Positions 1 through 8,722 of a stretch of DNA of 64,000 bases are shown in pieces. Positions within the stretch are counted from its first letter, which is position 1; the number at the start of each line of letters is the position of its first letter. The DNA is from an uncultured Alistipes sp. GTDB taxonomy: Bacteria; Bacteroidota; Bacteroidia; Bacteroidales; Rikenellaceae. The stretch covers positions 115,598 to 179,597 of the forward strand of contig CAJTYA010000002.1 of the NCBI GenBank assembly GCA_910583985.1, in the 5' to 3' direction. The notes under the pieces are model-generated. The model ran no database searches. It saw only the letters and a list, made by a program, of their open reading frames with translations, and was not told where the DNA came from. The position numbers and the translations under genes are program-made.

Positions 1-170
1 GCCACCTCGGCCTGCCGCTTGCGGATTTCTTCGACGCTCCACACCTCTCCGTTGGGAATGTGGTGCAGGGCCGTGACGACGTCCGTCGCTCCGGCCTGCC
101 GGATGTCCCACAGCCCGACCGGGTCGGAAGGACCGTACCAGCGCCACGATTGTTTGCACAGATGGATCAT
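1..170 (-). CDS. uxuA: Mannonate dehydratase, N-terminal fragment (cut by window edge)
   Basis: The frame is open from an ATG at 170 to the left edge and encodes the first 56 residues, including SWRWYGPSDPV and ALHHIPNGEVWSVEEI, which are characteristic of the start of UxuA. The enzyme dehydrates D-mannonate to 2-keto-3-deoxygluconate in the cytoplasmic hexuronate pathway and uses a divalent metal; the catalytic part lies outside the window. It starts 94 bp downstream of the SDR gene on the same strand, so the pair is probably co-transcribed and covers the fructuronate to mannonate to KDG steps. The assignment rests on the N-terminus only, but the match is distinctive. Confidence 0.85.
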   Translation of the reverse strand, partial: MIHLCKQSWRWYGPSDPVGLWDIRQAGATDVVTALHHIPNGEVWSVEEIRKRQAEV

Positions 171-264
171 AGGTTCGTTTTTTCCGCGCCGGATGTTTTC
201 TCGCATGTCCGGCGCGATGGTTCGAAAAATGGCGAAGCGGGATTCGGCCGCCCGTGGGGCCGTC

Positions 265-1077
265 TCAGATCGAAAAGGCGTCGAAGCCCCCGTCCACGAC
301 CGTGACCGTGCCCGAAACGAAGCGCGAAGCGTCGCTGGCCAGCCATTGCAGCGTGCCGAGCAGTTCTTCGGGCTCGCCGAACCGTCCGAAGGGCGTGTGG
401 TTCAGAATCGCCTCGGCGCGGGGCGTCGGGCTGCCGTCTTCGCGGGTGAGCAGCGTGCGGTTCTGTTCGGTGAGGAAAAATCCCGGTGCGATGGCGTTCA
501 CGCGGAGCCCGTCGCCGTATTTGCGGGCCAGTTCGCCGCAGAGGTATCGGGTGAAGTTCACCACCGCCGCCTTGGCCACACCGTACCCCGCCACGCGGGT
601 CAGCGGCCGCAGGGCCGATTCCGAGGCGATGTTGATGATCGAACCGCTGCGGGCCTCGGTCATCGCGCGGGCGAAGGCGAGCGTCGGCATCACGGTGCCG
701 AACAGGTTGAGGTCCACCACCCCGTGCAGCGCGTCCGTTTTCAGGTCGAAGATCGTTTCGTCGGGGGCGATCGTCGCGCCGGGCATGTTGCCGCCCGCGC
801 CGTTGATGAGCACGTCGATACGGCCGTAGCGTTCCATGATCCGGTCGTAGGCCGCTTCGATCCGGGTCTTGTCCAGCACGTCGCAGGCGATGAACTCGGC
901 GCTGCCCGCTCCTCGCGAAGCCTCCTGCTGGAGGGCCAGTCCCGCCTCGGCGCGTCGTCCCATGAACACGACCCGCGCGCCCTGCTCCGCGAAGTGGAGC
1001 ACCATCGGGCGGCCCAGCACGCCGGTGGCGCCGGTGATGACGATGACCCGGTCTTGTACGCAAAATAGATTTTTCAT
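265..1077 (-). CDS. SDR-family oxidoreductase, probable D-mannonate oxidoreductase (fructuronate reductase)
   Basis: A 270-residue classical short-chain dehydrogenase. The Rossmann motif GATGVLG is at residues 16-22, NGAGG at 92-96, and the catalytic Ser (152/154), Tyr165 and Lys169 (YGVAK) are all present. The length is usual for the family. It sits directly upstream of uxuA on the same strand; in Bacteroidetes an SDR enzyme commonly replaces the long-chain UxuB and reduces fructuronate to mannonate with NAD(P)H. That substrate is inferred from the neighbour, not from sequence; another sugar-acid or KDG-type dehydrogenase is possible. The start has a plausible promoter box 57 bp upstream. 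Confidence 0.8.
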   Translation of the reverse strand: MKNLFCVQDRVIVITGATGVLGRPMVLHFAEQGARVVFMGRRAEAGLALQQEASRGAGSAEFIACDVLDKTRIEAAYDRIMERYGRIDVLINGAGGNMPGATIAPDETIFDLKTDALHGVVDLNLFGTVMPTLAFARAMTEARSGSIINIASESALRPLTRVAGYGVAKAAVVNFTRYLCGELARKYGDGLRVNAIAPGFFLTEQNRTLLTREDGSPTPRAEAILNHTPFGRFGEPEELLGTLQWLASDASRFVSGTVTVVDGGFDAFSI

Positions 1078-1133
1078 TGTCTGATGTGTCGTTTCCCGGT
1101 CTCCGGACCGGAAAGGTTGCTCGTTTCGGAGAG

Positions 1134-1141
1134 TAAAGGTA
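1134..1141 (-). promoter_or_regulatory. Probable -7 box for the SDR-uxuA genes
   Basis: The minus strand reads TACCTTTA, one base from the Bacteroidetes consensus TAnnTTTG, 57 bp upstream of the SDR start. No clear -33 element was seen. Confidence 0.45.
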
Positions 1142-1206
1142 GGAAATAAAAACGAAAATCGTGCCCCTTGCGGTACGTTCCTTCCGTGCCGCGCGCCGGG
1201 GCGGAA

Positions 1207-1238
1207 TTTGCAATATTGCCGAATGATTGTTTATTTTG
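1207..1238 (+). promoter_or_regulatory. Possible promoter of the GH78-like genes
   Basis: TTTG at 1207-1210 is followed after 20 bp by TTATTTTG at 1231-1238, an imperfect version of the -33/-7 pair. It lies 45 bp upstream of the chosen start at 1283, which supports that start over an earlier ATG at 1208 that would overlap the promoter. Confidence 0.4.
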
Positions 1239-1282
1239 TACGATGTGAGGCGTGCGTTTTCGTCTCCTCGACCTATGAATCT

Positions 1283-3568
1283 ATGAGAAGAAACCCGCTC
1301 CCCGCTGTCGTGCTTTTCCTTGCCTTGGGATCCCTTGGGCCGCTGTACGGCGGTGCGCCCGCGCGACTGACCACCGACCTGATCGAACATACCGACCGCG
1401 TATGGCTGAACGGCTGCCCGACGCAGATGTCGCTGGCCGATGTGCCGAAAGCGATCGAACCCGTCGAGCTCGTCGAAATCGCCGGCCGCCGTCCCATGTT
1501 CGGCTGGCAGGTCGAGGACACCCGCCGGGACGTGATGCAGACCGCCTACCGGGTGTTGGTAGCCACTTCCGAGCGACTGCTCGCCGGCGACAGCGCCGAT
1601 ATGTGGGACAGCGGCGAGGTCGCTTCGGACCGCAGCGTTGCGGTGGAATATTCCGGCAGGGAGTTGCAGCCCTCGACCGTATACTATTGGAAAGTCCGCA
1701 CCTCCAACAACGGAACGCTCCAGCCGTGGTCGGCCGTCCGCGCATTCCGCACGGCCGCTTCGCTGTCGGATTATGCCACGCCCGCCTATCCGCTCGAAAG
1801 GCGGGACGACCGTCCCGTCGTGCGCGAGACGGTCGGCGAGGGGACGGTTTTCGTCGATTTCGGTCGCGCCGCGTTCGGCCGCGTCGACCTCACGGTGCGC
1901 TCCGAGTCCGACGGGGACACGCTTACCGTCCGTCTGGGCGAATGCCTGCGCGAGGGACGGATCGACCCCGCTCCCGGCGGAAGCCGGCGCTTCCTCTCGC
2001 AGCGGGTCGCCCTGCTGCCCGGATACCGCACCTATACGATCAAGATACCCGCCGACCCTCGCAACACCGACGGAGGAGGCCGGGCCGTCCGCATGCCCTC
2101 ACTGACGGGCGAGGTCTATCCGTTCCGCTACTGCGAAATCGAAGGGACCGCTCCGCAGAACGTGACGGACGTCTGCCGCCGCAGCGTGCACTATCCGTTC
2201 GACGACCGGGCCGCCCGTTTCGCGAGCTCCGACACGACGCTCGACCGCGTGTGGGAAATGTGCCGCTATTCCATCGAGGCGACCTCTTTCGCGGGCCTGT
2301 ATGTCGACGGCGACCGCGAGCGGATTCCCTACGAGGCCGATGCGCTCATCAACCAGTTGGCGCACTATTGCGTGGACCGCGAGTTCACGATGGCGCGCCG
2401 CAGCCACGAATACCTGCTCGACCATGCCACGTGGCCCACGGAGTGGATCATGCAGTCGATCCTCATTGCGTGGTACGATTACCTCTACACCGGCGACGGC
2501 CGTGCGCTGGCGCGTTACTACGACCGGCTCCGCCACCGCACGCTCCGGGCGCTCGCCGACGAGGAGGGCTTTATCCGCGTGACGGACGAGGCGCAGACGC
2601 CCGAACTGCACGCCTCCATCGGCCTGTCGGGGCAGAAATTGCAGACGATCGTCGACTGGCCCCATACGGGCATCCTCGGACTGGGCAAGGCCGAGGGAGG
2701 CGAGACCGACGGGTTCGTGTTCCGCGAGGTCAATACGGTCGCCAACGCCTACCATTACGCGGCGTTGCGGACGATGGCCCGCATCGCCGCGACGCTCGGC
2801 CGCCGCGACGATGCGGCCGAGTACGACGCGGCGGCCGGGACGCTGAGGCGCCATTTCAACCGGCGGTTGTTCGACCGCAGGGCGGGGGCGTACCGCGACG
2901 GGGTGGGGACCGACCACCGTTCGTTGCATGCCAACATGTTCCCGCTGTGTTTCGGTATGGCCGAGGCGAAGGACGTTCCCTCCATCCTGCGCTTCGTCCG
3001 TTCGCGCGGCATGGCGTGCAGCGTCTACGGGGCGCAGTTCCTGCTCGACGCGCTCTATGTCGCCGGCGAGGACGGCTATGCGCTCGATTTGATGCGCTCC
3101 GACGCCGAGCGGAGCTGGTACAACATGATCCGGGCCGGTTCCACCGTCTCGATGGAGGCATGGGCCGACAGGTACAAGCCCAATCAGGACTGGAACCACG
3201 CTTGGGGGGCCGCCCCGGCCAACGTCATTCCCCGGCAGCTGATGGGCGTCAAGCCCGTCGAGGCCGGTTTCTCCCGCATCGAGATCCGTCCCCGTCCGGG
3301 CGACCTGCGCACCGCTTCGCTGCGCATGCCTTCGGTGCGGGGCGACATCGGCGTGGCGTTCGAGAACGGCTCCTCGGAGTTCGTGCTGCGCGTCGACGTG
3401 CCTGCCAATATGCGGGCCGACGTCTTTTTGCCGTTATCTTCTTCGGTACGCGATTACGAGCTGACCGAAGAGGGAAAGCCCGTCGAAGGGGCCCTGTGCG
3501 AAGGAAATTTCGTGAAAATTCCCGACACGGGTTCGGGTGCCAGAACGTATGTACTCAAAACCAAATAA
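1283..3568 (+). CDS. Secreted alpha-L-rhamnosidase-like glycoside hydrolase (GH78 type)
   Basis: A 761-residue exported enzyme. I start it at 1283 because MRRNPLPAVVLFLALG begins a good signal peptide; the frame continues upstream to 1208 without one. A fibronectin-like domain (about residues 30-160, with YRVLVATSERLL and YYWKVRTSNNG) and a beta-sandwich (about 190-300) precede a six-hairpin (alpha/alpha)6 barrel from about 320. The barrel entry reads YVDGDRERIPYEADALINQ, the region that carries the general acid in GH78, and a beta domain closes the protein. Known family members release rhamnose from pectin, rhamnogalacturonan or flavonoid glycosides. A second homologue starts 31 bp downstream and the rhamnose catabolic genes follow, so the substrate is probably rhamnose-containing. 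Exact linkage is unknown. Confidence 0.8.
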   Translation: MRRNPLPAVVLFLALGSLGPLYGGAPARLTTDLIEHTDRVWLNGCPTQMSLADVPKAIEPVELVEIAGRRPMFGWQVEDTRRDVMQTAYRVLVATSERLLAGDSADMWDSGEVASDRSVAVEYSGRELQPSTVYYWKVRTSNNGTLQPWSAVRAFRTAASLSDYATPAYPLERRDDRPVVRETVGEGTVFVDFGRAAFGRVDLTVRSESDGDTLTVRLGECLREGRIDPAPGGSRRFLSQRVALLPGYRTYTIKIPADPRNTDGGGRAVRMPSLTGEVYPFRYCEIEGTAPQNVTDVCRRSVHYPFDDRAARFASSDTTLDRVWEMCRYSIEATSFAGLYVDGDRERIPYEADALINQLAHYCVDREFTMARRSHEYLLDHATWPTEWIMQSILIAWYDYLYTGDGRALARYYDRLRHRTLRALADEEGFIRVTDEAQTPELHASIGLSGQKLQTIVDWPHTGILGLGKAEGGETDGFVFREVNTVANAYHYAALRTMARIAATLGRRDDAAEYDAAAGTLRRHFNRRLFDRRAGAYRDGVGTDHRSLHANMFPLCFGMAEAKDVPSILRFVRSRGMACSVYGAQFLLDALYVAGEDGYALDLMRSDAERSWYNMIRAGSTVSMEAWADRYKPNQDWNHAWGAAPANVIPRQLMGVKPVEAGFSRIEIRPRPGDLRTASLRMPSVRGDIGVAFENGSSEFVLRVDVPANMRADVFLPLSSSVRDYELTEEGKPVEGALCEGNFVKIPDTGSGARTYVLKTK

Positions 3569-3599
3569 CCGAAATTCAACCAAACGTAAACCGAACGAA

Positions 3600-5369
3600 A
3601 TGAAAAAACTGTTGATCTGTGCATTGACGATGTACACCGCGACGCTGGCGGCCCAGCCGATGGGCAAGGGCACGCTGCCTCCCGTATTCCCGAAGGACGT
3701 GGCCGACAAGACGCAGTTCGATACCCGGACCCGCGCCTATATCTCGCCCGTCCGCGTGGTATGGACCCAGAACGGCGACCTGATTTCCGGCGCCGAAAAC
3801 CTGCTCCTGCAGGGCAACGGTCAGGCCACGACGGCCAATACGCCCAAAACCGTCTTCACGAGCAAGGAGGGCAAGCGCCCCTCGATCCTGCTCGACTTCG
3901 GCCGTGAAATCCACGGCGGACTGCAGTTCGTGACCTGCATCCGCGCTTCCACCAAACCGGTCAAGGTGCGTGTCCGTCTGGGCGAATCCACCGGCGAGGC
4001 CATGTGCAACATTACCGAGGAGAACGGCGCGACGAACGATCACGCCATGCGCGACTATACCATCGAGCTGCCGTGGCTGGGCGTGTGCGAGGTCGGTAAC
4101 TCCGGTTTCCGCTTCGTGCGCATCGACATGCTCGAAGACGACGTGGAACTGCCCATCAAGGAGATCCGCGCCAGCCTCCTCTATCGCGACGTGCCCTATC
4201 TCGGTTCGTTCCGTTCGAGCGATCCGCGTGTGGACAGCATTTGGATGACGGGTGCCTATACGCTGCATCTGAACCTACAGGAATTTCTCGTCGAGGCGCC
4301 CAAACGCGACCGTCTGGTATGGCTCGGCGACCTGCATCCTGAAGTCCGCACCGCGCTGGCCGTTTTCGGCGATAACGAAGCCCTCGCGCGCGGACTGGAC
4401 TTCGCCCGCGACGAAACGCCGCTGCCCGGCTGGATGAACGGCATGTGCTCCTATTCGCTGTGGTGGGTGCTCATTCACCGCGACTACTACAAATACCGCG
4501 GCGACATGGACTATCTGCGCGAACAGCAGGCCTACCTGAGCGAGCTGCTCCGTATTCTCATGTCGAAGGTGGATGCCGAAGGACACGAACACCTCGACGG
4601 GGGCGGACGCTTCCTCGACTGGCCGACCAGCGAAGACCAGAAAGCCATCGACGCGGGTCTGCATGCGCTGATGCTGATGACTTTCGAAGCCGGTGCCGAA
4701 ATGTTGAACGCGTTGGGCGACAAGGAGCTCGCCGCACAGTGTACGGAGACGGCCGACCGCATGAAAAAGATCGTGCCCGATTATACGACCTCCAAGCAGT
4801 CCGCCGCGCTCATCGCGCTGTCGGGCATCATCGACCCCCAAAAGGCCAACGACGAAGTGCTCAAGGTGGGCGGCGCTCACGGCTTCTCGACCTTCTACGG
4901 TTACTATATGCTTCAGGCACAGGGCATGGCCGGCGATTATGCCGGAGCGATCGCGAATATGAAAGATTACTGGGGCGGCATGCTCGATCTGGGCGCCACG
5001 ACGTTCTGGGAAGATTTCGACATCGACTGGATGAAGAACGCCGCCCGCATCGACGAGCTGACGCCCGCCGGCAAGGTGGACGTACACCGGACCTACGGCG
5101 GCTATTGCTACCGGGGCTACCGTCACAGCTTCGCCCACGGCTGGGCTTCGGGTCCTACGGCCTGGCTGAGCGAGTACGTCCTCGGCGTGCGGATCGTCGA
5201 ACCCGGCTGCAAGGTCGTGAAGGTGGAACCCCATCTGGGCGATCTGCAATGGGTCGAAGGTACGGTGCCCACGCCCTACGGCGTCATCAAGGTCCGCCAC
5301 GACAAGCAGGCCGACGGATCGGTCAAATCCAAGATCGAAGCGCCTAAGGGCGTGAAAGTGGTGAAATAA
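3600..5369 (+). CDS. Secreted GH78-like six-hairpin glycosidase
   Basis: A 589-residue protein starting at the ATG at 3600, which opens the signal peptide MKKLLICALTMYTATLAAQ; an upstream in-frame ATG at 3537 lies inside the previous gene. It has a beta-sandwich with DFGREIHGGLQF and a barrel with EAPKRDRLVWLGDLHPE, a GH78-type catalytic-entry motif, then GGGRFLDWPTS and a C-terminal beta domain. It is shorter than its upstream neighbour and lacks the extra N-terminal fibronectin-like domain. The 31-bp gap suggests one transcript with the upstream gene. The pair probably acts in sequence on a rhamnose-containing glycan in the periplasm or at the surface; this is inference from family and context. 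No SusC/SusD pair is next to it. Confidence 0.8.
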   Translation: MKKLLICALTMYTATLAAQPMGKGTLPPVFPKDVADKTQFDTRTRAYISPVRVVWTQNGDLISGAENLLLQGNGQATTANTPKTVFTSKEGKRPSILLDFGREIHGGLQFVTCIRASTKPVKVRVRLGESTGEAMCNITEENGATNDHAMRDYTIELPWLGVCEVGNSGFRFVRIDMLEDDVELPIKEIRASLLYRDVPYLGSFRSSDPRVDSIWMTGAYTLHLNLQEFLVEAPKRDRLVWLGDLHPEVRTALAVFGDNEALARGLDFARDETPLPGWMNGMCSYSLWWVLIHRDYYKYRGDMDYLREQQAYLSELLRILMSKVDAEGHEHLDGGGRFLDWPTSEDQKAIDAGLHALMLMTFEAGAEMLNALGDKELAAQCTETADRMKKIVPDYTTSKQSAALIALSGIIDPQKANDEVLKVGGAHGFSTFYGYYMLQAQGMAGDYAGAIANMKDYWGGMLDLGATTFWEDFDIDWMKNAARIDELTPAGKVDVHRTYGGYCYRGYRHSFAHGWASGPTAWLSEYVLGVRIVEPGCKVVKVEPHLGDLQWVEGTVPTPYGVIKVRHDKQADGSVKSKIEAPKGVKVVK

Positions 5370-5481
5370 TCGTCCGCTGGGGACGTTGTTCCGGTAACGG
5401 GAGAACGGGCGGTGAAAAGGATGGTATCAAAAAACACAATTTTTATATCATTATTTTCATCGTCCGTTCTTCTTTTTTCCG

Positions 5482-5489
5482 TAAATTTG
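5482..5489 (+). promoter_or_regulatory. Probable -7 box of the rhamnose operon, in a 438-bp spacer
   Basis: TAAATTTG matches TAnnTTTG exactly, in an AT-rich patch (about 5430-5490) of the 5370-5807 spacer. It would give a leader of about 310 nt before the kinase gene. The leader is GC-rich; I saw no riboswitch or clear coding sequence in it. A rhamnose-responsive regulator site is likely nearby but cannot be read. Confidence 0.55.
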
Positions 5490-5807
5490 TTATCGGAGAA
5501 GTCGCGAAGGTTCGTTTCTGTAACCGGAACGGAGGACTGAGGCGCGACGGAACCGGGGCTCGGCCGCTTTGCGGAGCGGATTCGCGGGCATGCGGACCGC
5601 CTTCGGAGACGGGACCCGGAGATGCCTCGGAGCGCGTATATCCGGCGAACCGATTTCTCCGCACCGGTTCGGGACGGAATTTTCCCGACACGGAAACGAC
5701 GGACGGAAAGCGCGGGCTTTCTGCGCGCAGAGCGACCTCTGCGGGAAAGAAAAATCCCGGCGGGCCGACGACAAGAATGAACTTAAAACCAAAACCGAAT
5801 AAATAGA

Positions 5808-7283
5808 ATGAAACAGATTTCGTTTCTCGCGTTCGACCTTGGGGCCACGAGCGGCCGCTCGATCCTCGGAACGCTCAACGAGGGCAAACTCCAGATGAAG
5901 GAGCTGACCCGTTTCCCGAACCAGATTCTCGAACTCAACGGGCACTTCTACTGGAACATCTACTCGCTGTACGAACACCTCAAGGCCGGCATGGTCGCCG
6001 CCGCCAAGGAGGACGTGGAAATCACCTCGATCGGTATCGACACGTGGGGCGTCGATTTCGCGTTTCTGGGCGAGGACGGACAGATGCTGGGCATGCCCTA
6101 TGCGTACCGCGACCCGCATACGGTGGGAGCTCCCGAAGAATATTTCGAAAAGGTCGTTCCCCGCAAGGAAGTTTACGAGGCTACCGGCATTCAGGTGATG
6201 AACTTCAACAGCCTCTACCAGCTCTACGCCATGAAGCGCGACGGCTCGTCGCTGCTCAAGGCCGCCAAAGAGGCCCTTTTCATTCCCGATGCGCTGAGCT
6301 ACATGCTCACCGGTAAGAAAGTGGTCGAATACACGATCGCCTCGACCTCGCAGATTCTCAATCCCCGGACCAAGCAGTTCGAAAAATCGCTGCTCGAAAA
6401 GATGGGCGTCGATCCCGAACTCTTCGGACAGATCGTCATGCCGGGCCACGTGATCGGCCATCTGACCGATACGCTGGCCGCCGAAACCGGTCTGGGCAAG
6501 CTGCCCGTCGTGGCCGTCGCCGGACACGATACCGCCTCGGCCGTGGCCGCCGTTCCCGCCAAGGACGAAAAATTCGCCTACCTGAGTTCCGGAACGTGGT
6601 CGCTTATGGGTATCGAGGTCAAGGACCCGATCATCACCGAAGAGACTTCGCGCCTGAACATCACCAACGAAGGCGGCGTCGAAGGAACGACCCGTCTGCT
6701 GAAGAACATCACCGGGATGTGGATTCTCGAACAGTGCATCAAGGAATGGAAAAAGGAGGCCGTCGAGTACACCTACCCCGAAATCGTCAAGATGGCCCGC
6801 GACGCCGCTCCGTTCCAGTCGTTCATCGACCCGGACAACGAGGCGTTCGCCAACCCCAAGAGCATGATCGCCGCGATCAAGGAATTTTGCACCAAAACGG
6901 GCCAGAAGGTTCCCCGCAACCACTCCGAACTGATCCGCTGCATTTTCGAAAGCCTCGCGCTCAAATACAAGAACGTGCTCGACAAGTTCCGTTCGCTCGC
7001 GCCGTTCCCCATTGAGAAGCTGCACATCATCGGCGGCGGCGCCAAGAACCGCCTGCTCAACCAGTTTACGGCCAATGCCACCGGCGTGACCGTCGTGGCG
7101 GGACCGTCCGAAGGCACGGCCATCGGCAACATCATGCTTCAGGCCCGTGCGGCCGGCTGCGTGGGTTCGCTGCAGGAAATGCGCAACATGATCGGCGAAG
7201 CCATCGAGATCGAAACGTTCACGCCGGAAGACACCGACGCATGGAACGAAGCCTACGACAGGATCAAACACATGATCGGATAG
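5808..7283 (+). CDS. rhaB: Rhamnulokinase
   Basis: A 491-residue FGGY-family sugar kinase that phosphorylates L-rhamnulose to rhamnulose 1-phosphate. The N-terminal phosphate-binding motif AFDLGATSGR is at residues 8-17, the WGVDF segment at 80-84, and the catalytic base is expected at Asp241 in AGHDTASAVAAVP. The C-terminal half contains the ATPase motifs around SSGTWSLMG and HIIGGGAKNRLLNQ. The length is normal. It is the first gene of the run kinase, isomerase, symporter, mutarotase, all on the plus strand with gaps of 29-94 bp, which fixes the substrate as rhamnulose over other FGGY sugars. The order kinase-isomerase-permease matches the rhamnose operon known from Bacteroides. Confidence 0.95.
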   Translation: MKQISFLAFDLGATSGRSILGTLNEGKLQMKELTRFPNQILELNGHFYWNIYSLYEHLKAGMVAAAKEDVEITSIGIDTWGVDFAFLGEDGQMLGMPYAYRDPHTVGAPEEYFEKVVPRKEVYEATGIQVMNFNSLYQLYAMKRDGSSLLKAAKEALFIPDALSYMLTGKKVVEYTIASTSQILNPRTKQFEKSLLEKMGVDPELFGQIVMPGHVIGHLTDTLAAETGLGKLPVVAVAGHDTASAVAAVPAKDEKFAYLSSGTWSLMGIEVKDPIITEETSRLNITNEGGVEGTTRLLKNITGMWILEQCIKEWKKEAVEYTYPEIVKMARDAAPFQSFIDPDNEAFANPKSMIAAIKEFCTKTGQKVPRNHSELIRCIFESLALKYKNVLDKFRSLAPFPIEKLHIIGGGAKNRLLNQFTANATGVTVVAGPSEGTAIGNIMLQARAAGCVGSLQEMRNMIGEAIEIETFTPEDTDAWNEAYDRIKHMIG

Positions 7284-7377
7284 ATTCCGGAAGACCCGCT
7301 GCGGAGCGATCCGTTCCGCGGCGGGCCCGTCCGCAACGCAAAGCGAATACAAATCTTTTACACTAAAACTGATAACC

Positions 7378-8631
7378 ATGAAAGAAGCTCAAATTCTGAA
7401 AGCCTACGAAGCCGCCAAAGCGCGCTATGCCGAAATCGGCGTCGACACCGATGCCGTGCTCGAACAGATCGCCAAAGTATCCCTGTCGCTGCACTGCTGG
7501 CAGACGGACGACGTGACCGGTTTCGAAAACCCCGACGGACAGCTCTCCGGCGGTATTCAGGCTACCGGCAACTATCCCGGCAAAGCCCGCAACATCGACG
7601 AAGTGCGCAAGGACATCGAAAAGGTGAAAACCCTCCTTCCGGGTAACCACCGCCTGAACATCCACGCCATCTACGGCGATTTCGGAGGCCAGAAGGTGGA
7701 CCGCGACCAGATCGAACCCAAACACTTCCAGAGCTGGATCGACTGGGCCAAGGCCAACAACATGAAGCTCGACTTCAACAGCACCAGCTTCTCGCACCCC
7801 AAGAGCGGCGACCAGTCTCTCTCCAACCGCGACAAGGGCATCCGCGACTTCTGGATCGAACATACCATCCGCAGCCGTAAGATCGCCGACGAAATGGGTA
7901 AGCAGCTCGGCGACAAAGCCTGCCACAACCTGTGGATTCACGACGGTTCGAAAGACCTGACCGTAGACCGCTACCTCTACCGTTCGCTGCTCAAGGATTC
8001 GCTGGATCAGATCTTCGCCGTAAAATGCCCGAACGTGAAGGACGCCGTGGAAAGCAAGGTGTTCGGCGTGGGTCTCGAAAGCTATACGACCGGTTCGCAC
8101 GAATTCTACATGGGCTACGCCGTACAGAACGGCCTGATGTGCACGCTCGACATGGGTCACTTCCACCCGACCGAAGAGACCTACGACAAAATTTCGTCGC
8201 TGCTGCTCTTCACGCCCGAAATCATGCTGCACGTGAGCCGTCCGGTACGTTGGGACAGCGACCACGTGGTTATCCTCAACGACAGCGTACAGTTGCTCGC
8301 ACAGGAAATCGTATGGGCCAATGCTCTGGGCAAAACCAACATCGGCCTCGACTACTTCGACGCTTCGATCAACCGCATCGGCGCTTACGTCGTAGGTAGC
8401 CGCGCTACGCAGAAAGCGTTCCTGCAGGCTCTGCTGACCCCCATCGGCAAGCTCCGCGAATACGAAGCCAACGGACAGCTCTTCCAGAGAATGGCCGTGC
8501 TCGAAGAAGCCAAGAGCATGCCGTGGGCAGCCGTTTACGATTACTTCTGCTACAAGAACAACGTTCCCGTGGCCGAAGACTATATCGCCGAGATCGAAAA
8601 ATACGAAAAGGAAGTTACCTCCAAACGATAA
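7378..8631 (+). CDS. rhaA: L-rhamnose isomerase
   Basis: A 417-residue cytoplasmic enzyme that converts L-rhamnose to L-rhamnulose with Mn or Co. The TIM-barrel sequence is highly typical: LSLHCWQTDDVTGFE near the start, HAIYGDFGGQKVDRDQIEP, the metal-site segments WIHDGSKDLTVDR and DMGHFHPTEETYDKISS, and HVSRPVRWDSDHV. The length matches the family. It lies 94 bp after the kinase and 91 bp before the symporter, in the second position of the rhamnose operon. Codon choice is strongly biased toward GC-ending optimal codons, as expected of a well-expressed catabolic enzyme. Confidence 0.96.
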   Translation: MKEAQILKAYEAAKARYAEIGVDTDAVLEQIAKVSLSLHCWQTDDVTGFENPDGQLSGGIQATGNYPGKARNIDEVRKDIEKVKTLLPGNHRLNIHAIYGDFGGQKVDRDQIEPKHFQSWIDWAKANNMKLDFNSTSFSHPKSGDQSLSNRDKGIRDFWIEHTIRSRKIADEMGKQLGDKACHNLWIHDGSKDLTVDRYLYRSLLKDSLDQIFAVKCPNVKDAVESKVFGVGLESYTTGSHEFYMGYAVQNGLMCTLDMGHFHPTEETYDKISSLLLFTPEIMLHVSRPVRWDSDHVVILNDSVQLLAQEIVWANALGKTNIGLDYFDASINRIGAYVVGSRATQKAFLQALLTPIGKLREYEANGQLFQRMAVLEEAKSMPWAAVYDYFCYKNNVPVAEDYIAEIEKYEKEVTSKR

Positions 8632-8722
8632 TCGTCGTCGAACTGTCGAACCGTCCGCCCGTGCGATTTCTTCCCGAAATCGCGCGGACGGATCGTTCGT
8701 ATTCTAAAACTGCTACTCGATT

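Noticed and set aside
5490..5807. Riboswitch in the rhamnose operon leader
   Set aside because: The leader is long, but I could not find a paired structure or conserved core of a known class.
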